Shown piece after piece: positions 47,178 to 58,296 of a stretch of DNA of 64,000 nucleotides. Where the stretch lies: NCBI RefSeq assembly GCF_914767665.1, contig NC_059504.1:42315720-42379719 (forward strand). Direction: 5' to 3'. How positions within the stretch are numbered: position 1 is the first letter of the stretch; each line of letters opens with the position of its first letter. The position numbers were made by a program, and so were the translations under genes. The notes under the pieces were generated by a model, which worked only from the letters and a program-made list of their open reading frames with translations, did no database searches and was not told the DNA's origin. Origin of the DNA: Harmonia axyridis (Eukaryota > Arthropoda > Insecta > Coleoptera > Coccinellidae).

Positions 47178-47970
47178 ACAGGCCAATCGAAAAGTATTTG
47201 GTCTATCATAGTAAAACACATTTTTTGGCAGAATTCGATTTTTCAATACCATTTTTGTAGTACGATTGTTTTTGCTTCAAAATAGACCTCAGTTTCGGCG
47301 ATTACTTCTTCATTGGTGCTACATTTCTTTCCAGCAAGCATTCTTTTGAGGTCTGAGAACAGGAAAAAGTCGTTGGGGGCCAGATCTGGCGAATACGGTG
47401 CATGCAGAAGCAATTCGAAGCCCAATTCATGCAATTTTGTCACAGTTTTCATTGATTTGTGACACGGCGCATTGTCTTTATGAAACATCAACTTCTTTTC
47501 TTCAAATGGTGCCGTTTTTCAACGATTTCATCCTTCAAACGATGCAATGACGCCATATAATAATCGCTGTTGATGGTCTGGCCCTTTTGGAGGTAATCAA
47601 TGAAAATTATACCCTGCGCATCCCAGAATACTGATACCATAACCTTGCCAACCGACTGTGGTGTTTCTCCTACCTTTGAATTCGGTTCATCGTGTGCAGT
47701 CCACTCAGCTGACTATCGGATTGGACTTCGGAGTGAAATGATGGAGCCATGTTTCATCCATTGTCACATTTCGAAGCAGAAATTAGGTTTATTGCACTTG
47801 AACAGCTTCAAACACTGCTCAGAATCACGTTGTTGCTTTTGATCGATTGTGTGCTCGCACGGCACCCATTTTGCACACTGCTTTCTCTTGTACAAAAATT
47901 TGTGAATGATTGATCTACACGTTCAGATAATATCTTCACAATGTCCTCTATCTCGATCAACTTTGGATGG
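47178..47970 (-). pseudogene. irritans-subfamily mariner, 5'-truncated copy 2
   Basis: The 3' terminus ACAGGCCAATCGAAAAGT...GGTCTA at 47178 follows TA and fits the irritans mariner end. Minus-strand frames give KLIEIED near 47960, then an ESDNTFDWTAHDEPNSK-like region, GIIFIDYLQKG, and at 47491-47243 HKDNAPCHKSMKT (Gln before Lys-Asp altered), YSPDLAPNDFFLFSDLKRML and NEEVIAETEVYFEAK. Thirty-four residues separate the second and third Asp (DD34D). Unlike copy 1 it keeps this region, but it lacks the first ~80 residues and is frameshifted. Confidence 0.82.
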
Positions 47971-48169
47971 TTAACATATGGTTTAACAGATTTATAATCA
48001 AGATTGTAGTTCCTATAAAATCCGGTGAATCAAAAAATTGAAAAAATTAATTTGCTTTTTTCATACCTTTCATATCTTTTTCTGATGAAAATGATCCAAA
48101 ATTTAAATGGAACTTGGTGAATGTAGAAAAAAATTGGGGATAAATGAATTAAGGTGAGAAACTATGGAA

Positions 48170-48303
48170 AATCACAAGGACTCAAATAACTCGTAAACTG
48201 TTGATATTTGGTTATTACTAAATATGGATCTAACGACAGCAAATGAGTCATGCTTACACGTCGTCCAAGATTCACATCTAATTTGGAGAGACCCTGTATA
48301 GTT
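48170..48303 (-). repeat. Interspersed repeat with CAGGGTCTCTCC end (copy 2)
   Basis: The reverse complement begins TATACAGGGTCTCTCCAAAT and aligns for about 120 bp with 1024-1150. Only one terminus is visible in each copy. Confidence 0.6.
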
Positions 48304-48562
48304 CGCAAGGGTTTTTAGGAAGTCAATGTTGGAAAGGAAAACCTATTACCTGTCAGTGATCATCACGACTCTATTAACCTTTCCTCTAGAGGAGTTGACT
48401 TCAGGCATGATTCAGGTTTCCCACCAACCGAACATAGCCAAAGAATAATTCGAAAATTGTGGGTTTTAAACATCTGTGGATTAATTACCAGGAAATAACA
48501 TTATGGAATGCACACAATTGCAAACTATATAGTTCGTAAGGTGTACATACTAACATTTGATT

Positions 48563-48632
48563 CTGGGAGCTCAGAGGTAGAGCACTGGACTAATGATTCT
48601 GGGGTTTCGGGTTCGAGTCCCGCTAGGAGATA
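48563..48632 (+). tRNA. tRNA-like sequence (probable tRNA pseudogene or SINE head)
   Basis: It has a D arm GCTCAGAGGTAGAGC with a 4-bp stem, an anticodon-arm-like stretch CTGGACTAATGATTCTG with loop CTAATGA (anticodon would be AAT), and a T arm containing GGGTTCGAGTCCC. These match the internal A and B box consensus well. The acceptor stem pairs poorly with several mismatches and wobble pairs, and one anticodon-stem pair is broken. A working tRNA is therefore unlikely. Confidence 0.45.
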
Positions 48633-48649
48633 CTTTTTCCGGAATTGAA

Positions 48650-49874
48650 AAATTGTCTGGGTGTCATGATGTTATTTCCTTGTAATTAATACACATACGT
48701 TAAAAGCCCACTATTTTTGGAGAAATCACTCCATTTCTCATAACTGAACATCAGATGGATAAGAAATGGCAATTTTTAAACGATAACAATATTTTAGAAC
48801 TTTCCCAACCCAATTCACGAGCTCAACTGGAAACGAATTCCTATCGATTCCCACCATCATCTCATCTAAACCCATTCCGAAGAAGGGGGAATCGACAGGA
48901 ATTCCGTAGGACAAGTGAAGGTAAGGTGAATTATCCTCTAGAATTCGCCATTTCCATTCAGCAATACAAGGGGCGAAGCACTGTCGCCGAAATAAATACT
49001 CGCAGGATCCGGCCTCCTAAGCCAGCGACATTCTGACTCCTAAATCAATTGTACTGAATAAATTTCGCGCCTTCTGAACATAGGAGTCGAGAGAGTCTGG
49101 AGAGAGAGTATGAGTGTCTCTCGCAGCAGGTCGCCATCTACTTTTGGCGGCGGCAGCTATGACGCAGCACTACGTTCCATTGATCCCATTAAAGAGTGTT
49201 GAGTGCTTTCCAGTAGGGGCGATAGCGGAATAACACGGCTTTTGAAGGAATTGCGGAGTCTCTGGGATATCTGGGATAGGGATCGAATGGCGGTAGATTG
49301 TAGGAAATCGTGGAGGGCCGTGATGGTGTTGTAGGATTAGAATTTGAGGGGTTATGGGTAGTTGGTGGTGGGAAATATGTGTTGTTTAGTTTTATTTTTT
49401 ATCTTGGAATTTCTGAGCCACTGAAAGGAACTACTTGAAGCTTAGTTTCAGTTATTGTGTGAGTAGAAGCCTGCTGGTGTTTTATGGGTAGGTAGGCCTT
49501 TTCTGTATTATTTGCATACATAAAGTTTCATATTGTTCATAAGTTACCCAACAAATCAAGCCTGAAATACTTATTTGCAAAAGTGACAACCAGATGGCTG
49601 TATAATCATTGATGTAAAAGCAGTCACAGTGAGCACTGTGAATATCTTCGCAACCGGACTTTTTCGAAGTGAATTAATTCGTAGATTACTCTGTTCAATA
49701 TTGCAATGGGTAGATTCAATCCTCAAAGATCCTCTCATTGATGCAACATGAATTCGAGATCAGGATTAATATTGTTTTCCTATGAGTATTATGTATTTTT
49801 ATGCATGAATTTGAATGATTCCCCACGAAATTTCTTTCCTGAAATAAAATTAGTTTTTAGTGTATTGCATTGAA
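48650..49874. other. Unannotated interval with a GC-richer island
   Basis: The stretch at about 48840-49330 is clearly less AT-rich than its surroundings and includes a 93-codon frame with a real ATG (48755-49036) rich in Arg, Asn and Pro. No family is recognised. A host exon, 5' UTR or promoter region is possible but unproven. Confidence 0.35.
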
Positions 49875-49948
49875 AAGGGTTTTTCAATAAGAGGTTTCAT
49901 TATGATATTAAAAAACCAGTATATTCTGAAAGAAATCAATGGATATTT
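49875..49948 (+). repeat. MAR-B terminal inverted repeat (stranded end)
   Basis: GGGTTTTTCAATAAGAGGTT matches the terminal motif of MAR-B copies (for example the inverted AACCTCTCATTAGAAAAAAC at about 52045-52063). It is probably the 3' end of the minus-strand copy at 50753-51195, separated from it by the hairpin-bearing insertion. Confidence 0.55.
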
Positions 49949-50740
49949 AAATCAAATAATTTGACAACTATTGTGTCTAATCCTTCACAATAATATATCT
50001 TTATTATATATTTAGTTTATTTTTGTCTTGGAATATATTCCAATTCTAAAAATGACAAATTTAATAATCAACCAAAAGAAAATTCAAAATTACTAAAAAT
50101 GTATTAATTAAGTAAACGGTTAACTAATTGAACAACTACATCAACATAAAGACAGACGTACGTTTCGGAATTTTTGTATTTAATAATACAATTTTTCCTC
50201 ATCAGTGTCTTATAGTTCAACGAAAATCATTAAATTTGCAAACTCACCACGTGTACAATACTCCATCAAAACTGCAAGCTAGAAACTACAGACTAACTAA
50301 ACGTACTATTTACTCTAGTGAGGATTCATAGAGAAAACATTACTGAAGGTAGTCATAGATTTCTCTTTTGTTATTTTTTGATATATATATATATACAAAT
50401 CGACATTTAACATTGAATAAACACTTTCAGGAATCTTAAATTTATCAATTGGTTGGTAATGACTCTCTAATCAATAAATGATTACATCAAATTATAAAAG
50501 TTTAATGAGTCTACTTGATGAAGGATATTTAATATAAATCAAATAATTTGACAACTATTGTGTCTAATCCTTCACAATAATATATCTATATGATATGTTT
50601 AGTTTATTTTTGTCTTCCAAGACAAAAATAAACTGAATATATCATATAGATATATTATTGTGAAGGATTAGACACAATAGTTGTCAAATTATTTGATTTA
50701 TATTAAATATCCTTCATCAAGTAGACTCATTAAACTTTCA
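49949..50740. repeat. AT-rich insertion ending in a 240-bp near-perfect hairpin
   Basis: The left arm 50498-50616 and right arm 50619-50738 are reverse complements with few mismatches around a 2-bp centre (GTCTT-CC-AAGAC). About 90 bp of the same sequence also begins the insertion at 49949 (AAATCAAATAATTTGACAAC, then TGTCTAATCCTTCACAATAA). The whole insertion is bracketed by CAATGGATATTT at 49937-49948 and 50741-50752. No coding frame was seen. It could be a foldback or MITE-like element. Confidence 0.75.
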
Positions 50741-50752
50741 CAATGGATATTT

Positions 50753-51195
50753 ATTTTATTCTGAAAATGAAGGCTCACCATTAACGATGGAAAACGATAT
50801 CAGCCAAATTGCAGTCACGGCTAAGGTTGCAGCACAATATCTTTTCCATGAAATTTCCCATGTTCAATGTCCTGGATGACGATTTCCATATTTATTTTAA
50901 GGACATATATCGATTGTGGAACATGAACATAGACTTCATCTTTTGCTAGGTCCCAAAGAAACAAGTCTGAAGGTATTAAATCAGAGAACTTTGGTTCGTT
51001 GCTTGTGTGGCTCGTAGCACCGTCATATTGAAAATAAACGACGTCCACATCAGAATCTCCCAATTCCGGCCTCAAAAATTTATAAATTATAGCTCGATAG
51101 CCCAATCCATTCCTAAGATCGACGAGGATTTGACAAATATGGGTTTTCGTCAAAACTACAGGCTACAGCAACAATATTCTTATTCTCATTGGGGC
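50753..51195 (-). pseudogene. MAR-B-type transposase, internally deleted copy 4
   Basis: The minus strand gives ENPYLSNPRRS-like text near 51140. An open frame then contains SDVDVVYFQYDGATSHTSNE (second Asp region, QQD altered to QYD) fused directly to PKFSDLIPSDLFLWDLAKDE (third Asp region). The frame closes with a degenerate LEKV-like C-terminus. The first catalytic region and about 25 residues before the third Asp are deleted. Confidence 0.7.
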
Positions 51196-51209
51196 AAGTA
51201 AGTATTCCT

Positions 51210-52063
51210 ATTTTCTTCATAAAAGGTTTTACATAAAAATTTTAATTTTAAATAACCCACTATGTCGGCAGCTGTCATTTTTGAAGCTCTCATATTTCGA
51301 CATTTGACAAGTAAAAACTATGCCGTTAGTATAAATGGAACAATACAACGACAACGCACGGAAATCGTTAAAATCACTACAAACATGATACAAATTTTGC
51401 ATTCACAGTTCGCAAAACATATTACTTTTGGGTCGTCGTGAATTTTATTCTCAACTGTCGAACTTGCCAGAAAAAAAAATAACTCCTTTCATCGACCCGG
51501 AACCTTTCTGTGACGTACACAAAAGTAACCTACAAGAAAGAATTTCAGAAGAAGAAAGAAACTGAAAGGGAAATACTCTGGCGGATTCTTCCTTATTGGG
51601 ATCACTCCAAAAAGTTTCTTCGAAACTTCGACTCTACGAGATTCAAGAAGTATCTAGATCTTAGTGAAAATATGCTACACGTCCTCACTGGATTCCTCAC
51701 AGGGCATTGTCGCCCGAGAAAACACCTCATGAGAATGGGTCTAACAAAAAATGACGAGTGCAGATTCTGTGGGAAGGAGGAAGAAACTCCGGATCACCTA
51801 GTGATGGAATGCCTCGCCATCTCTAGGAAACGCAAAACCTGCCTTGGACACGAAACTAATAGAAGTGAGGAATTATCCTCCTTGAAGCCATCCCAGATAT
51901 TGGAGTTCATCAGAACTCTGGAACTGGAAGGCGAGTGGGATGATATCGTTTTTCATCATCAATGACATACCTTCCCTTTACATTCAAATAAGCATTCATT
52001 AATTTCTGTTGAAGTATACTCTTTCTTTTTTATTATCAAAATGAAACCTCTCATTAGAAAAAA
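51210..52063 (+). mobile_element. MAR-B element containing a LINE-R fragment (copy 5)
   Basis: The 5' part (about 51210-51464) carries CACTATGTCGGCAGCTGTCA and decayed N-terminal coding text (AAAATCACTACAAACATGAT, GGTCGTCGTGAA). The 3' terminus near 52030-52063 reads AAAATGAAACCTCTCATTAG, the inverse of the family's end. No transposase core is present between them. Only the LINE piece is. Confidence 0.6.
51465..51990 (+). pseudogene. LINE-R fragment with 151-codon open frame
   Basis: From 51510 to 51965 the frame is open. It encodes VTYKKEFQKKKETEREILWR, SENMLHVLTGFLTGHCRPRK, MGLTKNDECRFCGKEEETPD, HLVMECLAI and LKPSQILEFIRTLELEGEW. The Cys-x2-Cys...His...Cys knuckle is intact. It belongs to the same family as 13322-14250 but lacks the family's 3' UTR after EGEW. 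It starts within a few bases of the start point of the 17679 copy, which is unusual for independent 5' truncations. Confidence 0.75.
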
Positions 52064-53161
52064 CATTTTCTGGATGGTTTACTGCTTGCTTGAGTGCATG
52101 CAGCGTTAAGAAGAGATTATTTCACGTGAAAATGACAGATGAGCAAGCGGCAGTAAGCTTGCAAAAGTTTCACTCGATTTCACAAGCGACACATAGTGCA
52201 CATCATAGCTTCTTAACTTATTGCTCAAATATTGTACAAGTTTGATGGCTGCCTGCATTCATTAATCTCATCAGAACTGCTTCGAGTTCCCACTCTGCCT
52301 GAGCTATATTCGATCCGAATTTCTAACAATTTTTTACGTAACGTAATATATGTCGTAGAGTTCGAGCAGTTTGCCTCATCTGCGAATTCACGTGAGTGTT
52401 CAACAAACATTCAGTTCCCCTGAATATCCGATAACTATGCTTCGATAAGCTGGCACGCACAGTCGAATATCCAACTTTCAAATTACTTTACTCTCGGAGT
52501 TACCCGAGCCGCGGTTTCTATCCACCCTAACTGCGAGTTCTTCAGGGCTTGGATTTAACAGGGTTCGATTTTATCAACGATGGCGTTGTAAATTTCCGAG
52601 GTAAACGAGGTTGTGCGATGGGATCGGTGTTCATGGTCTATGGGATGCCGGTATTATTTTTTCCTTTGAGGATTATGTTCTAGTAGCTGAATCCTTGGTA
52701 ATCTCCTTGAGGTTGTACCTGTTCGACTGTTTGGTAACTTTATAATCCTCGAAATCAGGAATCGAGGGAGGTCGACAACATAAGCGATAACAAAACTTTC
52801 TGATATCGAGGGTTTCCGATGGATTGTGTAGAATAATGTGTTGTTGGCGAGCAAACATATCGAATAAGACTGCTGATCGATTGTTTCTGTCTCTTGTATC
52901 AATTAAAACTGACAACTAATATTAAGCTGCGAGGTTAAACAAGGTTGAAAAATTTGGAATGAAATATACAAATTTTTATTGATATCGAAATGATTAGGTA
53001 CATAAGTGTTCCAAAACCTTCACTATCTGAAACTTTTTCTTGATATATAAATTTTTTTGTCATGTTGGAATTGTATTTATAGACAAAAAGTATGTATCAA
53101 AAAGATATATCCGATATAGAAGGATTTGACACAATAATATCATAATTTTCATATTTATACT
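52064..53161. other. Unannotated interval
   Basis: The stretch at about 52440-52700 is GC-richer (CTCGGAGTTACCCGAGCCGC, for example) without a recognised gene. The remainder is AT-rich. Confidence 0.35.
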
Positions 53162-53974
53162 ATAGGGGAGACTGGGGAGGGTTGATACAAAGGAGGTTTG
53201 ATACACGTTCAAATTTCCCGCCTCGGTTCTTTATAAAGAAGGCGTAATCACGAGTAGTGCCTCTATGACTCTGGAAATAGTGTCTGTTGAAATCTAGCAA
53301 CGATCGCGTCACGAACAAGAGTTTTTGAGCTTAAAGTGTGTTTTCTGCATATTGGATGTAACGGATCTTCAATCGAATATCATTATATGATCACGTCCTA
53401 TATTTTATAAATTTGTCTTCTAGGGAGTTTTGATGCAGTAAATATCATATTGAAATAAAAGTTTTAAACAGAAATGTAAAAACAAAAAAAAAGGTGTTTG
53501 ATGACTTGGATCCTGAGGACTAAAATGAAAAAGAACGATTTTCCGATGTAAACCGAAAATAAAGAATTGCAGTAGATGCAAGCTGGATCGTCATCTTCAT
53601 CAGAAAATGGAGTGCCATTCAGCCTGTGCAAGTGTCAGTAGTAAAATAAAAATGTTTACTGGCGAATTATGTAGGAATTAGGTAGTATTATGATAATAAA
53701 AGATTGATTTCTTCTCATTTCTTGTACCTTATTCTTATTGCATCAAACCTTCCTTTTAGTGTATCAAGCCTTTCATGTAGTTTGAGTCACTTTGCACCGA
53801 CAATTTCAAGAAGTCATAATCGAGGTTGAAATTTCCATATTTAATTATTAATAATTGCTAAATGTTTGAGTGAAGTCCTTAAATTTCACTCTAAACATAT
53901 TCGTAAATGTTGGACACAAATTTTTTATTAACAATTTTGTAAAAAATGTATTAACCCTCCCCATTCTCCTTTAT
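53162..53974. mobile_element. Non-autonomous DNA transposon with GGGGAGACTGGGGAGGG ends
   Basis: The left end ATAGGGGAGACTGGGGAGGG then GTTGATACA, and the inverted right end ATAAAGGAGAATGGGGAGGG then GTTAATACA, form a TIR of about 28 bp with few mismatches. Length is 813 bp. No transposase is recognisable (only short frames). Internal GATACAC/GTATCAAGCC motifs repeat near each end. The superfamily is not determined and no clear target duplication was seen. Confidence 0.75.
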
Positions 53975-56142
53975 TGCCTTCACCTGGTAGACTTATTTGA
54001 ATTTTATAAATTTGAATAAATTTGAAGTAATCCTACGAAACATCGAAATAAAATCCGCGAAAACTGAATAAAATGAAAACAAAAATTTTCAAAAATATTT
54101 GTGAAAATAACTTTGTTTTTATATTATGCATAATGATTTCTTACCAAGTAACGCCCGAATCCATTAAATATTTTCTAAAATTGTAATTTCAGATTGTGAA
54201 AGATGATTTGCATATCCATTTCACAGAAGAGTAATAAAGTAGATCTATGACTTTGTTTGCTGAGATTACTACCCTTGCAAACAATACCAGAGTAGCTATG
54301 AATATTCTTCAACTGCACACCAGAGCAATAATCGAAAGCTCTGTATTTCCTTGTTAATTACCCGGATGAGGCAATAGTCGTTAATTCAAGTCGATAGAAC
54401 CTAAACCGATCTTGGTGACCAACAGGCTGTTAATTTTTTTTTGGTAATGTAGAGGTCGTTGATGTTTCAGTTTTGGATCTGGATAAGAAGTTGCTGGAAT
54501 CCAATAATAATACAAAAAATGCAACTTCATGCACAATGTGAATCAGAGTTAATGGGTTAAAATGTTCTACTTGCAACACGAAATACATGAGACAGACAGG
54601 ACGTTCATTCAAAACTATATTTAATGAATATCGTATGGATTTTATCATAAATGAGTGATTTTTGAATTTTAACACATAGATAATCACCTTTTCGCCACAA
54701 TTGACAACATTAAAATTATTCATATGAAATCAAAAGGCAAGAGGCTCAACTATTTAAAGAAAGACAACTATTTCGAAGATTATAAACTAGTAAATCGAAA
54801 CAATTTTGATTTATGTATGTACAAACAGAACTGTGTTTTCTCAAAATATTCAGCATTTTCGAATAATTCTTGAAATCTTACACATTTTGCATAACGGCTG
54901 AAAATGTGTTCTCCATCTTTACCATATTTTATCACTCTATCTATTCACTCTTTTCATAAGTTTTGTATGACCTTTTTCATACCTGAATCTTTATCGATGG
55001 TCCATTTGCAGAATCTTCAAAATACATGTGTGTAAACCAAAGTCAGCAATGAGAATACTTTACCCGCTAGAAAAAAAAAACTACAACAACGAGAATCAAA
55101 ACTAAGAATGATCAAGTCAATTGCAAGACATCATTTAAAACATAAATCGCCGAGAGATACAGAAGATACAAGCGACATAAAATAAACTGCTAAGAGTTCG
55201 GTAAATATGCCATGGTTCGTAAAAAATCAACAAATCTACCGAGAGAATTGGAACCTGTCGCAACTCAAGATAAAAGACTGGAAGGTTTTTGAAAAAGCAA
55301 CATTCGAAGGCCAATTCCAGTCTACTAAATAGAAGAAAAAATAATTCCCCAGTGTGAGGATAGGGTGCGATTCCACCTGTCCCCATCAAGCTCCTTGGCT
55401 TGAGCTTGAGTCAAGTAGCTTGAATATCAAGCCAAGCCGTGAATCTCTATTACGTAATTTCACCAAAAACCACCCCATCCATAAATGGCCGATTAAATAC
55501 ATCTCATTGATGAATAGAGATAATTAGCACCACATCCTTCAATCAATTAGATATATTCAAATTACCCAAACGAGAACCCCATAACAATGACATCGCGTAA
55601 CCTCAAGGAACTTGGCAAGATCAAACATAACAAACTAATTAATCTCTGAAGGTCTTCAGCAAGTTGATGAAACTTGTCACAGAGTTAATCATAAAGTTGT
55701 CAGTGCTCATTTTCCTGAAGAATTTCCGACAATCGTTCGGTATAATAGAATGAATTTGAAGCGAAATTTATCTTCGAAAGAAAGGAGTCTTAATTCAGGT
55801 CGGAAACTGTGGGCGCCTAGCCGCATCGAAATAATATCAGGTATTATTTATGAAGCTTCTTGTGAAATATTGAATTATATGTCAAGTGTTACGACCAGCT
55901 GAAATTATATTTTCAATTTGATTTTTTGACAGGAGTATGTTATGTATGGATACAGTGACAAGAGAAGTGTTATAAACAGAAGAAATTGTTTCTTCGATTC
56001 GATTTTTTCAACAGCAAAGCTCGAACTTGTCATTTCTTAAGCATTATGCGCGAATGCATTTTTTGTTTCGTTTTGATGGAGCAAATAGTCCATGAGATAT
56101 GACTAATACTGATTGAATAATATTGATACTTACAACTTCATC
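53975..56142. other. Unannotated interval
   Basis: About 2.2 kb with no supported gene. It includes a 40-bp motif at 55667-55706 that recurs at 58561-58600 (reported separately). Confidence 0.4.
55667..55706 (+). promoter_or_regulatory. Possible regulatory motif pair, copy 1
   Basis: GATGAAACTTGTCA, about 10 bp, then CATAAAGTTGTCAGTG. The same arrangement occurs at 58561-58600. The two TGACAA-type half-sites (inverted sense of TTGTCA) resemble TALE homeodomain targets. Function is inference. Confidence 0.3.
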
Positions 56143-57496
56143 TATACTAACTGACGAAGAAACTACAATACCCAGAATGAGATGTTTGAATTTTGAATAT
56201 AGATATGACGAATGATTGAAATTTGGAGACAAAATGAAAGGTTTACATTTTTTTAAATAATTTTTTTAATATTGTGTTTGTCCAACGCATTTATCTATAC
56301 AATCCCACACTCGTCTCGGCATTGATGCCATAAGATGGTCTATTTCTTCTCGAGAGATACTATCCCAAGCTACCTGTACTTCATGTCTCAAAGCCTCCAA
56401 AGTCAGTGGGGATGAGGTGAATTTCCAAGCCTTCTACCAATGATGTCCCAAACATGCTCTTTGGGCGAAAAATTGGGGATCTGGGCGGCCATGGCAAAAG
56501 ATTCACATGGGTCGCTTTGAAAAAGTTTAACTTAACTCTGGCAATATTAGGTCAGGCATTATCTTACTGAAATATTGGATTCTCGAGCCGGTTAAGGTAA
56601 GGGAGAACAAATGGCTCCACTATTTCTTGAATGTAACGCAGCGCTGTCATGTTACCTCGAAAAAAGACCTACTTGCATGTACATGACGCTCAACATCGAA
56701 CTGAGGTTCCCACCTTTCTCTCCGATGTCGTCTAACCATTTTTCAGCCATCATGTTCACCCAAGAAGAATCGAGATTCATCAGAAAAGACGACCTGAGGC
56801 CATTTCACATTCCAATGTTGTCGTTCTCTGCACCACTGTAATCGTTGCCGGCGATGCTCAACCATCAGAAGTAACACAAGATGGGTCAATAAGGCTGTAG
56901 TCCAGAAGACCTTCTCCCCAGAAGACCTTATTCGGCGGTAAACCGTTCGAACAGTTACAAGATGGCCTTGTTCTACTAACCACTCATCAGTCTAATCGGT
57001 CTCTAATGGTCATAAGTCTTAGACGTCGATCATGCATGAACTTCATTTGTTCCCCTTCGACGTCCGGTGTCTACTCTCCATCGATTATGGTCATTATCAA
57101 ACCACGCTTGACAACATTTCATACCAATAGTTGGATTTCTGTTCGTACGGTTAGCGATTCCTCGAAATGGCAACCCCGCCTACCGTAGATCAATAATTCA
57201 ACCTCTTTTAAATTCACTTGGCTGGCGATAAATTCCACGTACACGTGCTCTAGGCATTTTAACAACAACTTAACATCGACTTTGGATCTCCTCGAACTGC
57301 TGGTTTGTTGTAAAATTGAAAAAATTGCAAAAATTTACTTTAACAGTAACAGAAATTGTTCACATGAAAAAACCTTCACTATTTTTTTTTCCAAATAAAA
57401 TCATCCACTCCCTGCTATACTATCTATCTTTTACCTTAAACATTTTCAAATTTTAACGGCCCCTTCTTGGTGTTGCAGTTTCTTTGTTGGTATAAA
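56143..57496 (-). mobile_element. Tc1-like element (family Tc1-A), dead long copy 2
   Basis: The left end is TATACTAACTGACGAAGAAA; the right end is CAACACCAAGAAGGGGCC-type, inverted, ending at TTTCTTTGTTGGTATAAA. The minus strand reads RLENPIFQ*DNA*PNIARVK, then PWPPRSPIF and, frameshifted, a PKEHVWDIIGRRLG-like stretch. A third region reads SREEIDHLMASMPRRV. This copy keeps the second Asp but has stops and shifts. A solo LTR lies immediately against its right end. Confidence 0.82.
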
Positions 57497-58296
57497 TGTA
57501 GGATCCAATTCTTGTTCCCTGTAAATAATTGAGATGTTCAACAGGATGCTTGGAGACCTATTAGTTTCTTCAAGTGTCGAGGGCATGACAGTTTCAATGA
57601 ATTTACAGGGAACGAATTGTTAATCTACATATAATGTAAAAAGAATGTGTAATTCTTCGGGATGTCGAAGATGTGTCATGCCGGTTGTAAAACTTAAGAG
57701 ATTTACTGGGGGTTAGGAAAGATCGAAGACAAGACGGTTGTACCAGATGTGTCACATCTGTGTATCAGGTTCTAGTCCTTCAAGAATATTCGTTTTCCAG
57801 GAATCCGCGAAGATCTTTGTGGGCGGTACGGCAAAACTTTTATTGGACTAGGGGATGGTACTTTCCCTAAGGGTGTGGTCAAGCCGAAAGAAGGGAAGTC
57901 GATATTCAAGTCAGGTCAGTAAGTTGCGGTCAGTAGACAGTTCAAGTTAAGTCGGGTAAAGATCAAGTTCAGTCGGTCAACTTGAGACGTAAGACGAAGA
58001 GACGGTTCGCGGACTAGATTAAGACGAGTCGCGAACGAATCAAAGACGAGACGACCAAAACTTGAAGTACGACGAAGACGTGAAATATCGAAGACGTTTC
58101 GAGTTATTAACACTCGAGTTAAAGACGAAATTCAGTACCGTATAAACTGTGTTTGTACTGAAGTGTGGCTTTGTAAATAGATGTTTATAATTTAATGGAG
58201 TTAAATTATAACCAACCCGAACAAAGTCACGGAGAAGGAGACGAAAGGCTAGGTAATCGAATCATATCTCTAGACGATCGATTAACCAAGCCTACA
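57497..58296 (+). mobile_element. Solo LTR, 800 bp (second copy)
   Basis: TGTAGGATCC...AAGCCTACA as at 38941-39703, aligned throughout. Around 58035-58130 it has about 90 bp (rich in GAAGACG and CGAAGAC) that the other copy lacks. The adjacent tetranucleotides (TAAA and TTAG) differ, so no target duplication is visible. It abuts a Tc1-A right end. Confidence 0.8.

Noticed and set aside
51210..52063. Single chimeric gene combining transposase and LINE zinc knuckle
   Set aside because: The fusion arises from insertion into a broken element. The transposase side has stops and shifts, and no shared start is evident.
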